From the NCBI GenBank assembly GCA_013698165.1, contig JACCVN010000035.1:1-16586 (forward strand): 16,586 bases of DNA, written 5' to 3'. The position numbers were made by a program, and so were the translations under genes. The DNA comes from Parachlamydiaceae bacterium (GTDB lineage: Bacteria > Chlamydiota > Chlamydiia > Chlamydiales > Parachlamydiaceae). Shown piece by piece: positions 5,783-13,948 of this stretch. The first letter of the stretch is position 1. Each line of letters starts with the position of its first letter. A model generated the notes under the pieces. It saw nothing but the letters and a program-made list of their open reading frames with translations, was not told where the DNA came from and ran no database searches.

Positions 5783-8782
5783 ATGCCTGTATATTTTCTT
5801 ACACCAGAGCAGCGCGCTAGCTATGGCCGTTACATTACTGAACCTAACGCAGAAGACCTAGCGCGGTATTTTTATCTGGATGATTCCGATTACCAAAGAA
5901 TCATGAGTAAACGTGGTGAACATAATTGTCTTGGGTTTGCTGTGCAATTGACTTCCTTGCGTTATTTAGGCCGATTTCTCGATGATTGTGCCGAAGCTCC
6001 ATTTAATGTTGTGAATGTTCTGGCTCGTCGACTTGGAATTTCGGATGTAAGTTGCTTATCATTGTATAATGATCAAAGGCAAAGACATCGCCATATCGAA
6101 GAAATTTGCCAGCTTTATGGTTATCGGGAATTTTCTGAGCCTCTTATAGGATTCCGATTCACGCGTTGGGTCTACACACATTGTTGGACAGGCACAGATC
6201 GACCCTCAGTGTTATTTGACCGGGCGACTACATGGTTATTAGCCCATAAGGTATTACTGCCAGGTGCAAGCGTACTCGAACGGTTCATTGCTAGATTGCG
6301 TGATAGGGTAGAGGAACGACTTTGGAAGTGCCTGTGTAAGCAATTCACAGAGGAACAACAAATCAAACTGGAAGGATTGCTTTTAGTGCCGGAAGGTAGT
6401 CGACGTTCTTGGTTTGATCAACTTCGGGCCAGTCCTACTCGGAATAGCGGTCCTGCATTGGTTCATGCTCTAGATCGATTGGAAAAGGTAAGAGATTATG
6501 GTATTGGGCTTCCTCTTGTAAGTTCTGCACCACAAAGTAGAATAGCTGCACTTGCACGGTTTGCATCACGGGCGAAAGTAACGGCGATTGGCCGTCTTCC
6601 CAAGTTTCGGCGTTTAGCAACTTTGGCAGCTTTCATGCAAACTTTAGAAGCTTCAGCTCTAGATGATGCATTGGATATTCTAAATAACCTGCTTAATGAA
6701 ATTTTTGGAAAGGCTTTTAAGGCTGGACAAAAAGCCCGTTTACGCAGCATTCGCGATCTAGATTCAGCCGCGATGACATTAGCCGATGCTTGCAAAATGC
6801 TAATGAATACTTCGTTGTCAGATACTGAAGTGCGCTCTGTTATTTTTTCAAAATTTACTCCAGAGAAGCTTACCAAGACAATAGAAAATGCATATGCCTT
6901 AATAAGGCCCCCAGATGATGTGTTTTATTCAGAGTTAGAAACAAGTTTTAGGCGTATACGATTATTCCTCCCGATGTTTCTTAAGCACATTCATTTTTCA
7001 GCTTCACCTGCTGGAAAACCAATTGTTGAGGCATTAAACTATTTGAGCCTAAATCATCATAAACGCCAATTTGACGGAACTGTACCGCTGGATGTCGTGA
7101 ATAAGATTTGGCGTCAATACGTGTTTCCAGGGGCTGACAAGAAGATTGTTGATCCACGAGCCTATACGTTTTGCGCACTGGATCAGCTGCGCACGGCTTT
7201 GAAGCGTCGCGATGTATTCGTTCATCCAAGCTGGCGTTATGCAGATCCACGCAGTGGATTACTCTCAGGATCTGAATGGGAATCAGCCAAACAAATGATT
7301 TCTTGTACTCTTGGATATTCCTCAGACCCTAAGCCGGTTTTAGATCAACTAGCTAACGAACTTGATCAAACCTATCGGATCGTGGCAGCCAGGTTGCCGA
7401 CTAATTCAGCATTGCGGTTTGAGGGAGATCGAGGAAAGGAAGAATTGATACTGAGTCCTCTTGAGAAGAATGAAGAGCCTGAATCCTTGATTGTCTTACG
7501 GAAATCGATAGCAGATCGGATGCCACAGGTGGATTTAACTGAAATCCTCCTTGAAATCACTGCGCGTACCGGATTGACAGATGCTTTCACTCATGTAAGT
7601 GAACAGACGTCTCGTGCCATCGATTTGGACATTAGCTTGTGTGCTGTAATGCTTGCTGAAGCCTGTAATACTGGCATTGAACCGTTGGTTTGTGCCGATG
7701 TTCTAGCCCTGCGGCGTGATCGTCTTGCATGGGTCGGTCAGAACTATCTGCGCGACGATACTCTCATTGAAGCTAATGCCAAGCTTGTGGCCGTTCAAAA
7801 CAGCTTGAAATTAGCTCGTATGTGGGGTGGAGGCGAAGTGGCTTCCGCAGATGGCTTACGTTTCGTTGTTCCTGTTAAAACAATTCACGCAGGGGCAAAC
7901 CCGAAGTATTTCGGTGTAGGTAAAGGAGTGACTTATTACAATTTGGTGTCTGACCAATTTACGGGATTGCACGCTATTACAGTGCCGGGGACGCTTCGCG
8001 ACAGTCTTGTCTTATTATCGGTACTGCTTGAGCAGGAAACAGAATTGCAACCAACCCAAATCATGACAGATACGGGCGCATATTCAGATGTAGTCTTTGG
8101 CCTATTTAGATTACTCGGGTATCGCTTCAGCCCGAGATTGGCCGATATGGGAGGTACTCGTTTCTGGCGCATTGATTCCAATGCTGATTATGGCGCCTTA
8201 AATAGCATTGCACGCCAAAAAATCAATGTTGAGTTAATTGCCAAGCATTGGGATGATTTACTCCGTTTAGCTGGCTCGTTAAAGCTAGGTCGTATCTCAC
8301 CAACAAGCATCATGCGTGCTCTACACGTGGGTGATCGACCAACGCGATTGGCTCAAGCCCTGGCAGAATTCGGCCGTATAGACAAGACACTTCATACCCT
8401 GAATTACATTAACGACGAAGATAAACGAAGATCCATATTGGTTCAATTAAACCGTGGAGAAAGCCGCCATAGTTTAGCAAGGAATGTGTTCCACGGTAGG
8501 CGCGGCGAATTGCGCCAGCGCTACCGCGAGGGGCAAGAAGATCAACTTGGGACTCTTGGACTTGTTGTTAACGTGATTATCCTTTGGAACACTATCTACA
8601 TGGAAGCAATATTGAACCAACTAAAACAAGAAGGACGTAAAGTTTTGGATGATGATGTAGCTCGCCTTTCTCCTCTGATTCATGATCACATCAATATGCT
8701 TGGAAGATATTCATTCGCTGTTTCTGAATTCATAGCCAGGGGAGAGCTAAGGCCATTACGAAATCCAAATCAAGAAGCTTAA
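5783..8782 (+). CDS. tnpA: Tn3-family transposase
   Basis: 999 residues from ATG 5783 (MPVYFLTPEQRASYGRYI), the usual length for TnpA. I prefer this ATG to an in-frame TTG at 5753, which lies inside the res palindrome. The N-terminal third (DUF4158-type) binds the ends. The C-terminal DDE domain shows TDTGAYSD (first Asp about 763), LADMGGTRFWRI (second Asp about 788) and RQRYREGQEDQL (Glu about 916), followed by LGLVVNVIILWNTIYMEAIL. The end, LSPLIHDHINMLGRYSF then GELRPLRNP, is the typical Tn3 C-terminus. It joins 38-bp ends to new targets by replicative transposition. Its stop codon lies in the right terminal repeat. There are no frameshifts, so it may be active. Confidence 0.95.
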   Translation: MPVYFLTPEQRASYGRYITEPNAEDLARYFYLDDSDYQRIMSKRGEHNCLGFAVQLTSLRYLGRFLDDCAEAPFNVVNVLARRLGISDVSCLSLYNDQRQRHRHIEEICQLYGYREFSEPLIGFRFTRWVYTHCWTGTDRPSVLFDRATTWLLAHKVLLPGASVLERFIARLRDRVEERLWKCLCKQFTEEQQIKLEGLLLVPEGSRRSWFDQLRASPTRNSGPALVHALDRLEKVRDYGIGLPLVSSAPQSRIAALARFASRAKVTAIGRLPKFRRLATLAAFMQTLEASALDDALDILNNLLNEIFGKAFKAGQKARLRSIRDLDSAAMTLADACKMLMNTSLSDTEVRSVIFSKFTPEKLTKTIENAYALIRPPDDVFYSELETSFRRIRLFLPMFLKHIHFSASPAGKPIVEALNYLSLNHHKRQFDGTVPLDVVNKIWRQYVFPGADKKIVDPRAYTFCALDQLRTALKRRDVFVHPSWRYADPRSGLLSGSEWESAKQMISCTLGYSSDPKPVLDQLANELDQTYRIVAARLPTNSALRFEGDRGKEELILSPLEKNEEPESLIVLRKSIADRMPQVDLTEILLEITARTGLTDAFTHVSEQTSRAIDLDISLCAVMLAEACNTGIEPLVCADVLALRRDRLAWVGQNYLRDDTLIEANAKLVAVQNSLKLARMWGGGEVASADGLRFVVPVKTIHAGANPKYFGVGKGVTYYNLVSDQFTGLHAITVPGTLRDSLVLLSVLLEQETELQPTQIMTDTGAYSDVVFGLFRLLGYRFSPRLADMGGTRFWRIDSNADYGALNSIARQKINVELIAKHWDDLLRLAGSLKLGRISPTSIMRALHVGDRPTRLAQALAEFGRIDKTLHTLNYINDEDKRRSILVQLNRGESRHSLARNVFHGRRGELRQRYREGQEDQLGTLGLVVNVIILWNTIYMEAILNQLKQEGRKVLDDDVARLSPLIHDHINMLGRYSFAVSEFIARGELRPLRNPNQEA

Positions 8783-8815
8783 GTGCATTTACTGTTCCAC
8801 TGCACCTCATACCCC
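8778..8815 (-). repeat. Right terminal inverted repeat of Tn3-family element
   Basis: Read inward on the minus strand it begins GGGGTATGAGG and ends TGCACTTAAG, 38 bases. It overlaps the tnpA stop codon. 34 of 38 bases agree with 2550-2587. Confidence 0.92.
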
Positions 8816-8896
8816 ATTAACTGAAAGCGATTTTCTGCTTTAAGCGGCCTAAAGAATATTATTTCTAAATTTTTTTCCCCTGCCATAAGATTTTCC

Positions 8897-9370
8897 TTAT
8901 TCATCTATGGCATTATATTTTTTAAAATCAGAATCTAAAAATTCTACTTCTTTAAATTTTGACTCAAGTTTATTGATTAGTTTTTCATCCTTTGAAAAAA
9001 CTTCCCAAAAACAACTGTCGAACTTTTCAATAACAATATCGCATAATTGATACATTTCTTGATCATCTTTATAGCGAAGTAACAAATTTTTATTTCTAGA
9101 TGCTATAATAATTATATCCATTAAATCCCAGAATTTTAAAGATAAATCATTTATCTCTTTCCACGTGATAAAAAAACCTTTTTCAGATTTAATAATTTGT
9201 TCTTCAAATTCAGGAATAGATTTTCCTTTTCCTAAATCACCAGTTGTATGTAAATATAAAATTGACCATTCAAATTGATCTCCAATTTTAATTTCTTCTA
9301 AAATATTGGAGAGATTAATTTTGACAATTCTATTTTCTTTGTCTAAAATGCGTATTCCCTTTGTTTCCAT
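8897..9370 (-). CDS. Candidate immunity protein, family 1 copy A
   Basis: 157 residues from ATG 9370, whose A is also the last base of the TAA ending the DHGRP toxin tail (TAATG overlap); the in-frame ATG at 9382 lies inside the toxin tail and is less likely. No family name recognised. The protein is acidic and soluble, with GIRILDKENRIV at the start, SEKGFFITW in the middle, and the most conserved block CDIVIEKFDSCFWEVFS. It is clearly paralogous to 11899-12354, which matches it throughout. Position directly after an Rhs toxin tail, twice in the window, is the main reason to call it immunity. It ends 82 bases from the right end of the transposon, so it is the last gene of the Rhs region. Confidence 0.65.
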   Translation of the reverse strand: METKGIRILDKENRIVKINLSNILEEIKIGDQFEWSILYLHTTGDLGKGKSIPEFEEQIIKSEKGFFITWKEINDLSLKFWDLMDIIIIASRNKNLLLRYKDDQEMYQLCDIVIEKFDSCFWEVFSKDEKLINKLESKFKEVEFLDSDFKKYNAIDE

Positions 9371-9534
9371 TAATATTTCCATCCTGTAAGGGGTTCTGGA
9401 TCCCCCAGGACATTTGTACCTCCTGAAGGATTATTCTTATAAGGGTGCTGATGAGGGTTTGAATGATTTTGTGGTCGTCCATGGTCAGTTTCTCTCAAAA
9501 TTAAGAAAGATTTGTTCTTCGGAATTTGGATTTT
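9370..9534 (-). pseudogene. Detached Rhs toxin tail with DHGRP motif, copy A
   Basis: After a TAG at 9535-9537 the frame stays open to TAA at 9370-9372. It reads ...LRETDHGRPQNHSNPHQH and then PYKNNPSGGTNVLGDPEPLT, ending GWKY. It matches the tail of the toxin at 12354-12470 (DHGRPKGHTNPHQH, NPSGGT, EPVPEWRY). The four histidines in DHGRPxxHxNPHxH suggest a metal-using nuclease, but I do not recall a named family for certain. There is no Rhs core or linker in front of it; it is joined directly to the end of the broken family-2 immunity gene, so it is a recombination remnant rather than an expressed toxin. Confidence 0.7.
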
Positions 9535-10031
9535 CTACGATTCCTTTTTCTCATATTTTTTTTGATAGAAAGTTAAACCATAATCGCCAACTTCTCTATC
9601 TTCCATATAGAGAACAACAAAATCAAGCTGTGGAAAAATTTTCTTTAACTTCGCTTACCATATTTCAACCAATTTTTTAGAAAATGCTGAAGCTTTCTCT
9701 TCCCTATCCTCATCATTTTTGAAGTAGCCATCAATGCAGAGAAAATTTATCCAGTATTCAATATTATCAAGCTGTGGATCTAGAGTTTTAAAGTATGTTT
9801 CGGTAAACTTTTCTTTAAGAAAAACATAATCTTTATAAGGTATAAAACTTGGCCAATAAAGCTCCACCAAGGCAAAATAAATGTCAGATTAATCTTGCTT
9901 ACTTCTATCTCGTGATATATATAGTCATATAAATTAAAGAAAATGCCTTTATTGGCGTCTTTATACTTCTCTATATTTTTAAACTGAGGATTTTTTAACA
10001 TAATTTTTATCTTTTTGAAAATTTTATCCAT
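9535..10031 (-). pseudogene. Broken immunity-like gene, family 2 copy A
   Basis: Compared with the intact copy at 13244-13711, this copy has two lesions. One base is missing next to 9887/9888 (ctgacattta where the third copy has actgacatgta), which splits it into MLKNPQFKNIEKYKDANKG... and ...VELYWPSFIPYKDYVFLKEK. Then TAA at 9655-9657 replaces the CAA (Gln) codon after LVEIW. Beyond the stop the frame still reads FPQLDFVVLYMEDREVGDYG then LTFYQKKYEKKES before TAG at 9535-9537. Two independent lesions make it a pseudogene. Its last part is nearly identical in DNA to the intact copy, so duplication or gene conversion was recent. Confidence 0.8.
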
Positions 10032-10089
10032 TTTTTAATTTTCATACCTTTCTTCCTTTAGAGCCATTTTTTAATGCTTTAATAAATTT

Positions 10090-11283
10090 TTAAATCATTT
10101 TGATTAAACTTTCTTTATTTTGGAATTTCATCCGGCCTAGGCTTTTATAAGTAGAGACTGTTTTTCCAAAGTCATCTTGTGTCGTGCGTTCCTTTAACAA
10201 ATGAGCATGATATTTTTGAGTTTCATGCCATTGAGAGGATTTAATTCCGGTTACTCGATGTAGACGGTCATAGTCGAATTGAAGTTCGCCGGCTTGTCCA
10301 GGTAACGTCATATACGTCGGATTTGTAGAAGGGCCATACGAAGTGTATTTATGGCTATAAGAGAGAGCGCCCAATCGATTAATGGAGCGTAAAGTTTCCC
10401 CTTCATAAACATATTCAATATTAGTCTCATCAGGTAAAATGACATTCTCAATATGACCTAGAACATCATATTTATAGGTTAGTTTATGGTCAAATGGAAG
10501 CGTCTCATTGGAGAGTTGATTGTGCCTATCATACTCTGAACTAATTGAGGTTCCGCTAATTTCATCTTTCGCAAATAGCAAATTGTCATTTTTGTCATAT
10601 TCATAGGTGTAAAATATCTTTTTATCCGATGATTCTAAAGAGATTTTTCTCCCTAATGCATCGTACTTATATTTGAGGGATATCCCATCATGTTTAATAA
10701 GAGCTGTAAGTCTACCTGCTGAGTCATATCTATACTGCGTAATTTTTTGATCTGGAGTTTTGAAGGCCTCAATCGTCTCTTTGAGCTGATCTAAGGAATC
10801 GTAACGCCAGATCGTTTCAACGGGCTTGCCGTCAGTTTTAATTCTTCTTAAGACTTTATTGCCATTTAGATCATATTCATAAGCTGTTTGTTCGTTTAAC
10901 TTACCCATAGGATCATAGCGCTGTTCAAGCAGAATATCGGAAAAGGTGTTATAGGTGATGACCTTTTTTACTCCCAAAGAATCTGTAATTTCATTTTTGC
11001 TTGCTCCATCTGCGTCATAGACCGTATGTGTAGATTCCCCAAGTGCATTTTTCAGACAAGTGACTCGGTCGAATGAATCATGCTTTATCTTGGTGGTAGC
11101 TTTTCCGGCCTGATTCCACTCGATTATTTCGATTTTATTGCCTTTTCCATCTGTTGTAGTAGCTGCATGTCCAAGGGCCTTTCGAGTAAAGTTGATGGAT
11201 GGTCGTAAATGATTCTTGTTAGGTGAAGGATGGGTTGTTTTAACAAGACAACAATGCGCATAGTATTTATGAGGTGTTGTTTT
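10090..11283 (-). pseudogene. Rhs YD-repeat core fragment, no start and no toxin
   Basis: One open frame of about 397 codons with Rhs/YD repeats: YEYDLNGNKV, WRYDSLDQLK, YRYDSAGRLTAL, YKYDALGRK, YEYDKNDNLLF, YKYDVLGHIENV and FDYDRLHRVTGI. These repeats form the shell that encloses the toxin in Rhs/Tc-type proteins. It lacks the N-terminal part (a stop, TGA, is at 11284-11286) and also the core-closing DPxG region, ending abruptly in FQNKESLIKMI before the broken family-2 gene. Rhs-like codons YSYDVMRNA can be read in another frame up to about 11333, inside the 3' end of the preceding immunity-like gene, so the original fragment was slightly longer. No toxin domain follows. Confidence 0.85.
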
Positions 11284-11314
11284 TCAATGAACAACTGTAG
11301 AGTAGACGCATTTC

Positions 11315-11863
11315 TCATGACATCATAGCTATAGATTTTTCTTTCAAAATTTTATAAATCGTCATTTTTTCATAATCTTCAACACCTCTTCCCAAAGCTG
11401 AAAGATCATTGTGTAAGGATACATATTTTTCAGCTAGATCTCTACTGGGAAAAAGAAAATTCTCATTTAATTCATCTTTAAAAGCGATCAATTCTAAAAG
11501 ATTTCCAAATAAAATTTCATTAAAAATTGAAGAAAAAATTGTTTTTTCTTCATCGCAAACTCCCACATCAAAACCGAGAAATACAGCCTGCGAATCAACA
11601 CATAGAGACATATCCTCTAGCCCTGAAACTACATGAATTAATAAGTATTCTTGCGGTCTACCTATTCGGAGACGATTAATCAATTCTTTTGGTTTTTTAT
11701 AATTTTCATCCCATAACGAATAAAATATTAATTCCCCCTCGAACCCCTGATACTGGTGTATGATATCTACCACAGGCATATCAGGAAATTTATTAATTTT
11801 TATTAGGTTAGACCAAAAAAAACAAGAATCATTGTATTTTTTTATTAAAATAATGGCATGCAT
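11315..11863 (-). CDS. Candidate immunity protein, family 3
   Basis: 182 residues from ATG 11863, preferred over GTG 11869 because AGAGG lies five bases before it. No family recognised with confidence. It has no signal peptide or membrane segment. Notable blocks are MPVVDIIHQYQGFEGELIFY, LINRLRIGRPQEYLLIHVVS, GLEDMSLCVDSQAVFLGFDV and RGVEDYEKMTIYKI. It starts 36 bases after the family-1 copy B stop, so it is the second small gene after the DHGRP toxin; paired small genes after an Rhs tail are common for immunity. Its last codons (about IAMMS) overlap Rhs sequence in another frame, so the C-terminus may have been cut by the rearrangement that placed the Rhs fragment behind it. Confidence 0.6.
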   Translation of the reverse strand: MHAIILIKKYNDSCFFWSNLIKINKFPDMPVVDIIHQYQGFEGELIFYSLWDENYKKPKELINRLRIGRPQEYLLIHVVSGLEDMSLCVDSQAVFLGFDVGVCDEEKTIFSSIFNEILFGNLLELIAFKDELNENFLFPSRDLAEKYVSLHNDLSALGRGVEDYEKMTIYKILKEKSIAMMS

Positions 11864-11898
11864 CTTCACCTCTATTAATTATGCACAGGATATTTTTT

Positions 11899-12354
11899 TT
11901 ATTTTAGAAAATCAGTTTTTAACATTTCAATTTGCTTAAATTTGTTTGCCAATCTTTCAAGAAATTCGACATCAAAAGAAAAAACTTCCCAGAAACAACT
12001 GTCGAACATAATGATAACGAAATCACAGGTTTCAAACATAACTTGGTCATCTTCATATCGTTGAATCACGCCTGAGTTTTTACACCCTATAATCACGATA
12101 TCTTCTACTTCCCTCAAACTCATGGATAAAATATTGAGATCACTCCACTTTATAAGTAAACCTCTTTCCGAATTATTAATTTCTTTTTTAAATATTAGTG
12201 TTGATTTCCCAGATTCTTCTTTAATATTTCCATTAAAAAAAAGAATTGACCAGAAAAACGAGTCACCATTTGAAATATTTTTTAAAATATCTCCAAGCTC
12301 AACTGATACAATCCTATTTTTTTGGTCTAGTATTCTTATTCCTTTATTTTCCAT
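11899..12354 (-). CDS. Candidate immunity protein, family 1 copy B
   Basis: 151 residues from ATG 12354, preferred over the in-frame ATG at 12366 because GGAGAT lies six bases upstream and because the A of this ATG is the last base of the toxin-frame TAA (TAATG), a classic translational coupling. It is paralogous to 8897-9370 end to end: GIRILDQKNRIV, SERGLLIKWSDL, then CDFVIIMFDSCFWEVFS. The gene is intact although the toxin before it is frameshifted. Family name not recognised; the immunity role is inferred from position after the same DHGRP tail in two places. Likely cytosolic. Confidence 0.68.
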   Translation of the reverse strand: MENKGIRILDQKNRIVSVELGDILKNISNGDSFFWSILFFNGNIKEESGKSTLIFKKEINNSERGLLIKWSDLNILSMSLREVEDIVIIGCKNSGVIQRYEDDQVMFETCDFVIIMFDSCFWEVFSFDVEFLERLANKFKQIEMLKTDFLK

Positions 12355-13079
12355 TAATATCTCCATTCAGGTACTGGTTCCGCCTTCTGCATAGTCCGTG
12401 TTCCACCCGAAGGGTTTTTTTCTCGCCTATGTTGATGCGGGTTTGTGTGTCCCTTAGGTCTCCCATGATCAGTGTGAAATGAATATCTCGTACTGGCGCA
12501 CCATTTTCATCAAATTCTCGTGCTTTCCTGTATTTCCCTTTTCTTCCAGTTTCTGTGCCCAACTGTGTGTGCGCAGCATCTGTATCAGGAATAAGTACAC
12601 CAGGTTTAGTTTGAGGGAGCGGTCTATCAGGAGCATAACCTTCTTTAACCCCCCCATTTTCTCCAGTGATCTTTTCACTTTCACTATTTGCCTGAGCTTC
12701 TGCAATATTAGCTCCTTGATTCACTGCAACAGCAATAACTGCTAAGGCGAAGACAGCCTTAGTAGCAGCCTCGATAGTAATTGCAGCAACTACAACCTCC
12801 GCAGCGCCCCATGTAATAGAGACTAATTCAAATAACAAATCAAAAGCAGCAAAACGCCCATCAGGATCACTATAAAGCATCGGATTATTATGCACATAAG
12901 CATAATAATTGGGCCCATCGCCATCTCCGATAGGGTCTGGGGCTAGCCAACAAAGTGTCTTAGGATCATAGTAGCGTTTCCAAAAATACACAAACCCGGT
13001 TTCAGCGTCCATTCGTTTTCCTGAATAGCGCCAAGGACTGAGCATCTCTCTGAACAAATAAGATAGATTTGAGATTGAC
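12354..13079 (-). pseudogene. Rhs C-terminal piece with DHGRP toxin, frameshifted
   Basis: It begins in the Rhs core (SPWRYSGKRMDAETGFVYFW, RYYDPKTLCWLAPDPIGDGD, then NPMLYSDPDG), with no N-terminal half. A hydrophobic, Ala-rich linker follows (FELVSITWGAAEVVVAAITI to VNQGANIAE), then the variable tail DAAHTQLGTETGRKGKYRKA, REFDENGAPVRDIHFT. At 12471-12472 there are two extra bases (or one missing) relative to the frame that continues DHGRPKGHTNPHQHRREKNP, SGGTRTMQKAEPVPEWRY, ending in TAA at 12354-12356. Read without correction the ORF instead runs to 12344 with an unrelated end. The shift hits the histidine-rich segment, so the toxin as read is dead. The tail probably acts as a nuclease (inference). 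Confidence 0.82.
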
Positions 13080-13087
13080 TAACAAAA
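13033..13087 (-). repeat. Rhs junction repeat, copy 1
   Basis: About 55 bases around gatttgagattgactaac (ending in aacaaaag) recur nearly identically at 14074-14128. Both lie at the upstream edge of a truncated Rhs core piece (LFREM followed by a shared CTCAG), after which the upstream sequences are unrelated. A shared break or recombination point is likely. Confidence 0.6.
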
Positions 13088-13230
13088 GCCAAATTTAAGT
13101 TCACCTGCTTGCCCAAGCAATGTCATATGCGTTGGATTTGTAGAAGGGTCACACGAAATATATGCGTGAATATAAAAAGAGCTTCCAGTCGATTAATGGA
13201 GCAAATCAGGAAGAGATGTCATTTATTCTT
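13082..13230 (-). pseudogene. Degraded Rhs core scrap
   Basis: Reading DPSTNPTHMTLLGQAGELKF in one frame matches GPSTNPTYMTLPGQAGELQF of the larger Rhs fragment at 10090-11283. The DNA match continues to about 13200 (ccagtcgattaatggagc against ccaatcgattaatggagc at about 10380). Stops and indels interrupt every frame. It sits between the end of the intact family-2 gene and the Rhs piece with the DHGRP toxin. Confidence 0.7.
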
Positions 13231-13243
13231 CAAAATGTAATTT

Positions 13244-13711
13244 CTAGGGTTTTTTTTTCTCATATTTTTTTTGATAGAAAGTTAAACCATAATCGCCAAC
13301 TTCTCTATCCTCCAAATAAAGAACAACAAAATCAAGCTGAGGAAAATCTTTTTTTAGTTTTAATTGCCATATCTCAACTAATTTTCGGGATAATGCCGAA
13401 GCTTTTTCATCCCAATCTTCATCATTTTCGAAATAGCCATCTATAGAGAGTAAATTTATCCAAAGTTCAATATTGCTATCTTGTGATTCAAGGGTATTGA
13501 AATATTCTTCCGTAAACTCTTCTTTAAGAAAAACATAACCCTTGTAAGAAATGAAGCTAGGCCAGTAAAACTCTAATAAGGCAAAATAAATATCCGTATT
13601 AATCTTATTTAATTCCATCTCGTTATGTATATATTCGAATAGGATAAATGCAGCACCTTTATTGGAGTTTCTATATTTTTCTATGTTTCTTAGTCGAGGA
13701 TTTTTTAACAT
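13244..13711 (-). CDS. Candidate immunity protein, family 2 copy B (intact)
   Basis: 155 residues from ATG 13711, with AAAGGA eight bases upstream. In the broken copy A the frame opens ten codons earlier with an ATG; here that codon is CCG, so translation must begin at this ATG. Family not recognised. Conserved in all three copies: YFALLE(F/L)YWP, VFLKE, the acidic block YFENDED, KLKK(D/E)FP, and GDYGLTFYQKKY at the end. The third copy directly follows an Rhs toxin tail, which is the basis for calling the family immunity. This copy has no recognisable toxin in front, so it looks like an orphan protective gene. Confidence 0.68.
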   Translation of the reverse strand: MLKNPRLRNIEKYRNSNKGAAFILFEYIHNEMELNKINTDIYFALLEFYWPSFISYKGYVFLKEEFTEEYFNTLESQDSNIELWINLLSIDGYFENDEDWDEKASALSRKLVEIWQLKLKKDFPQLDFVVLYLEDREVGDYGLTFYQKKYEKKKP

Positions 13712-13948
13712 TTTTTTGATCCTTTGAAAATTTTATCCGGTTGTTGCGTAAATACGTTTGGGTTTTCAGCTTTTTTTAGCAGCAATTCTGGTAGAATTTA
13801 ACCGGCTTGCGAATTATTTTAGAAGACCCCCTCATAAAGATTTGAGTTTTCATTATTTCAAAAACTATGACAGTCATTTCGATGGGACCTCTCTTCGAGA
13901 CAGCTCATTTCGACAGATACAAAAATTTGTGCTTTCAAGAAATTCTAG
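13712..13948. other. Unassigned stretch between family-2 gene and Rhs scrap
   Basis: About 240 bases with no supportable coding frame. Tcatttcga occurs twice about 29 bases apart (13876-13915). Just upstream of the family-2 start the sequence still resembles the 5' end of copy A (gataaaattttcaaa), marking how far the duplication reached. Confidence 0.4.

Larger units (their letters stand above)
2550..8815. mobile_element. Tn3-family transposon with cargo operon
   Basis: Bounded by 38-bp inverted repeats agreeing at 34 positions, with tnpA ending inside the right repeat, tnpR divergent from it, and a res region between. Between the left end and tnpR sit three cargo genes (marR type, DUF1398 type, alpha/beta hydrolase). 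Total length is about 6.3 kb. The bases outside the ends are AAATT on the left and ATTAA on the right, so the 5-bp duplication Tn3 elements normally leave is not seen. Both transposition genes are open, so the element may be functional or recently so. Its codons look less AT-rich than those of the flanking Rhs region. Confidence 0.88.

Noticed and set aside
2545..8820. 5-bp target site duplication of the transposon
   Set aside because: The flanking bases AAATT and ATTAA do not match, so no duplication can be claimed.
8816..8896. Terminator between tnpA and the family-1 gene
   Set aside because: Only 5-base stems (for example CTTTA/TAAAG) were seen, with the T-run too far away.
9414..9680. 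Plus-strand 88-codon open frame
   Set aside because: It is antisense to the DHGRP tail and the broken family-2 gene, whose protein similarity to other copies is on the minus strand.
11124..11318. Minus-strand 64-codon frame between immunity-like gene 3 and the Rhs fragment
   Set aside because: It is the other frame of the Rhs fragment; the YD-like text is in the frame open from 11283 to 10090, with only the first few codons Rhs-like here.
12122..12745. Several plus-strand open frames over the Rhs/immunity region
   Set aside because: They lie opposite recognisable Rhs and family-1 sequence and have no ribosome-binding sites or recognisable content.
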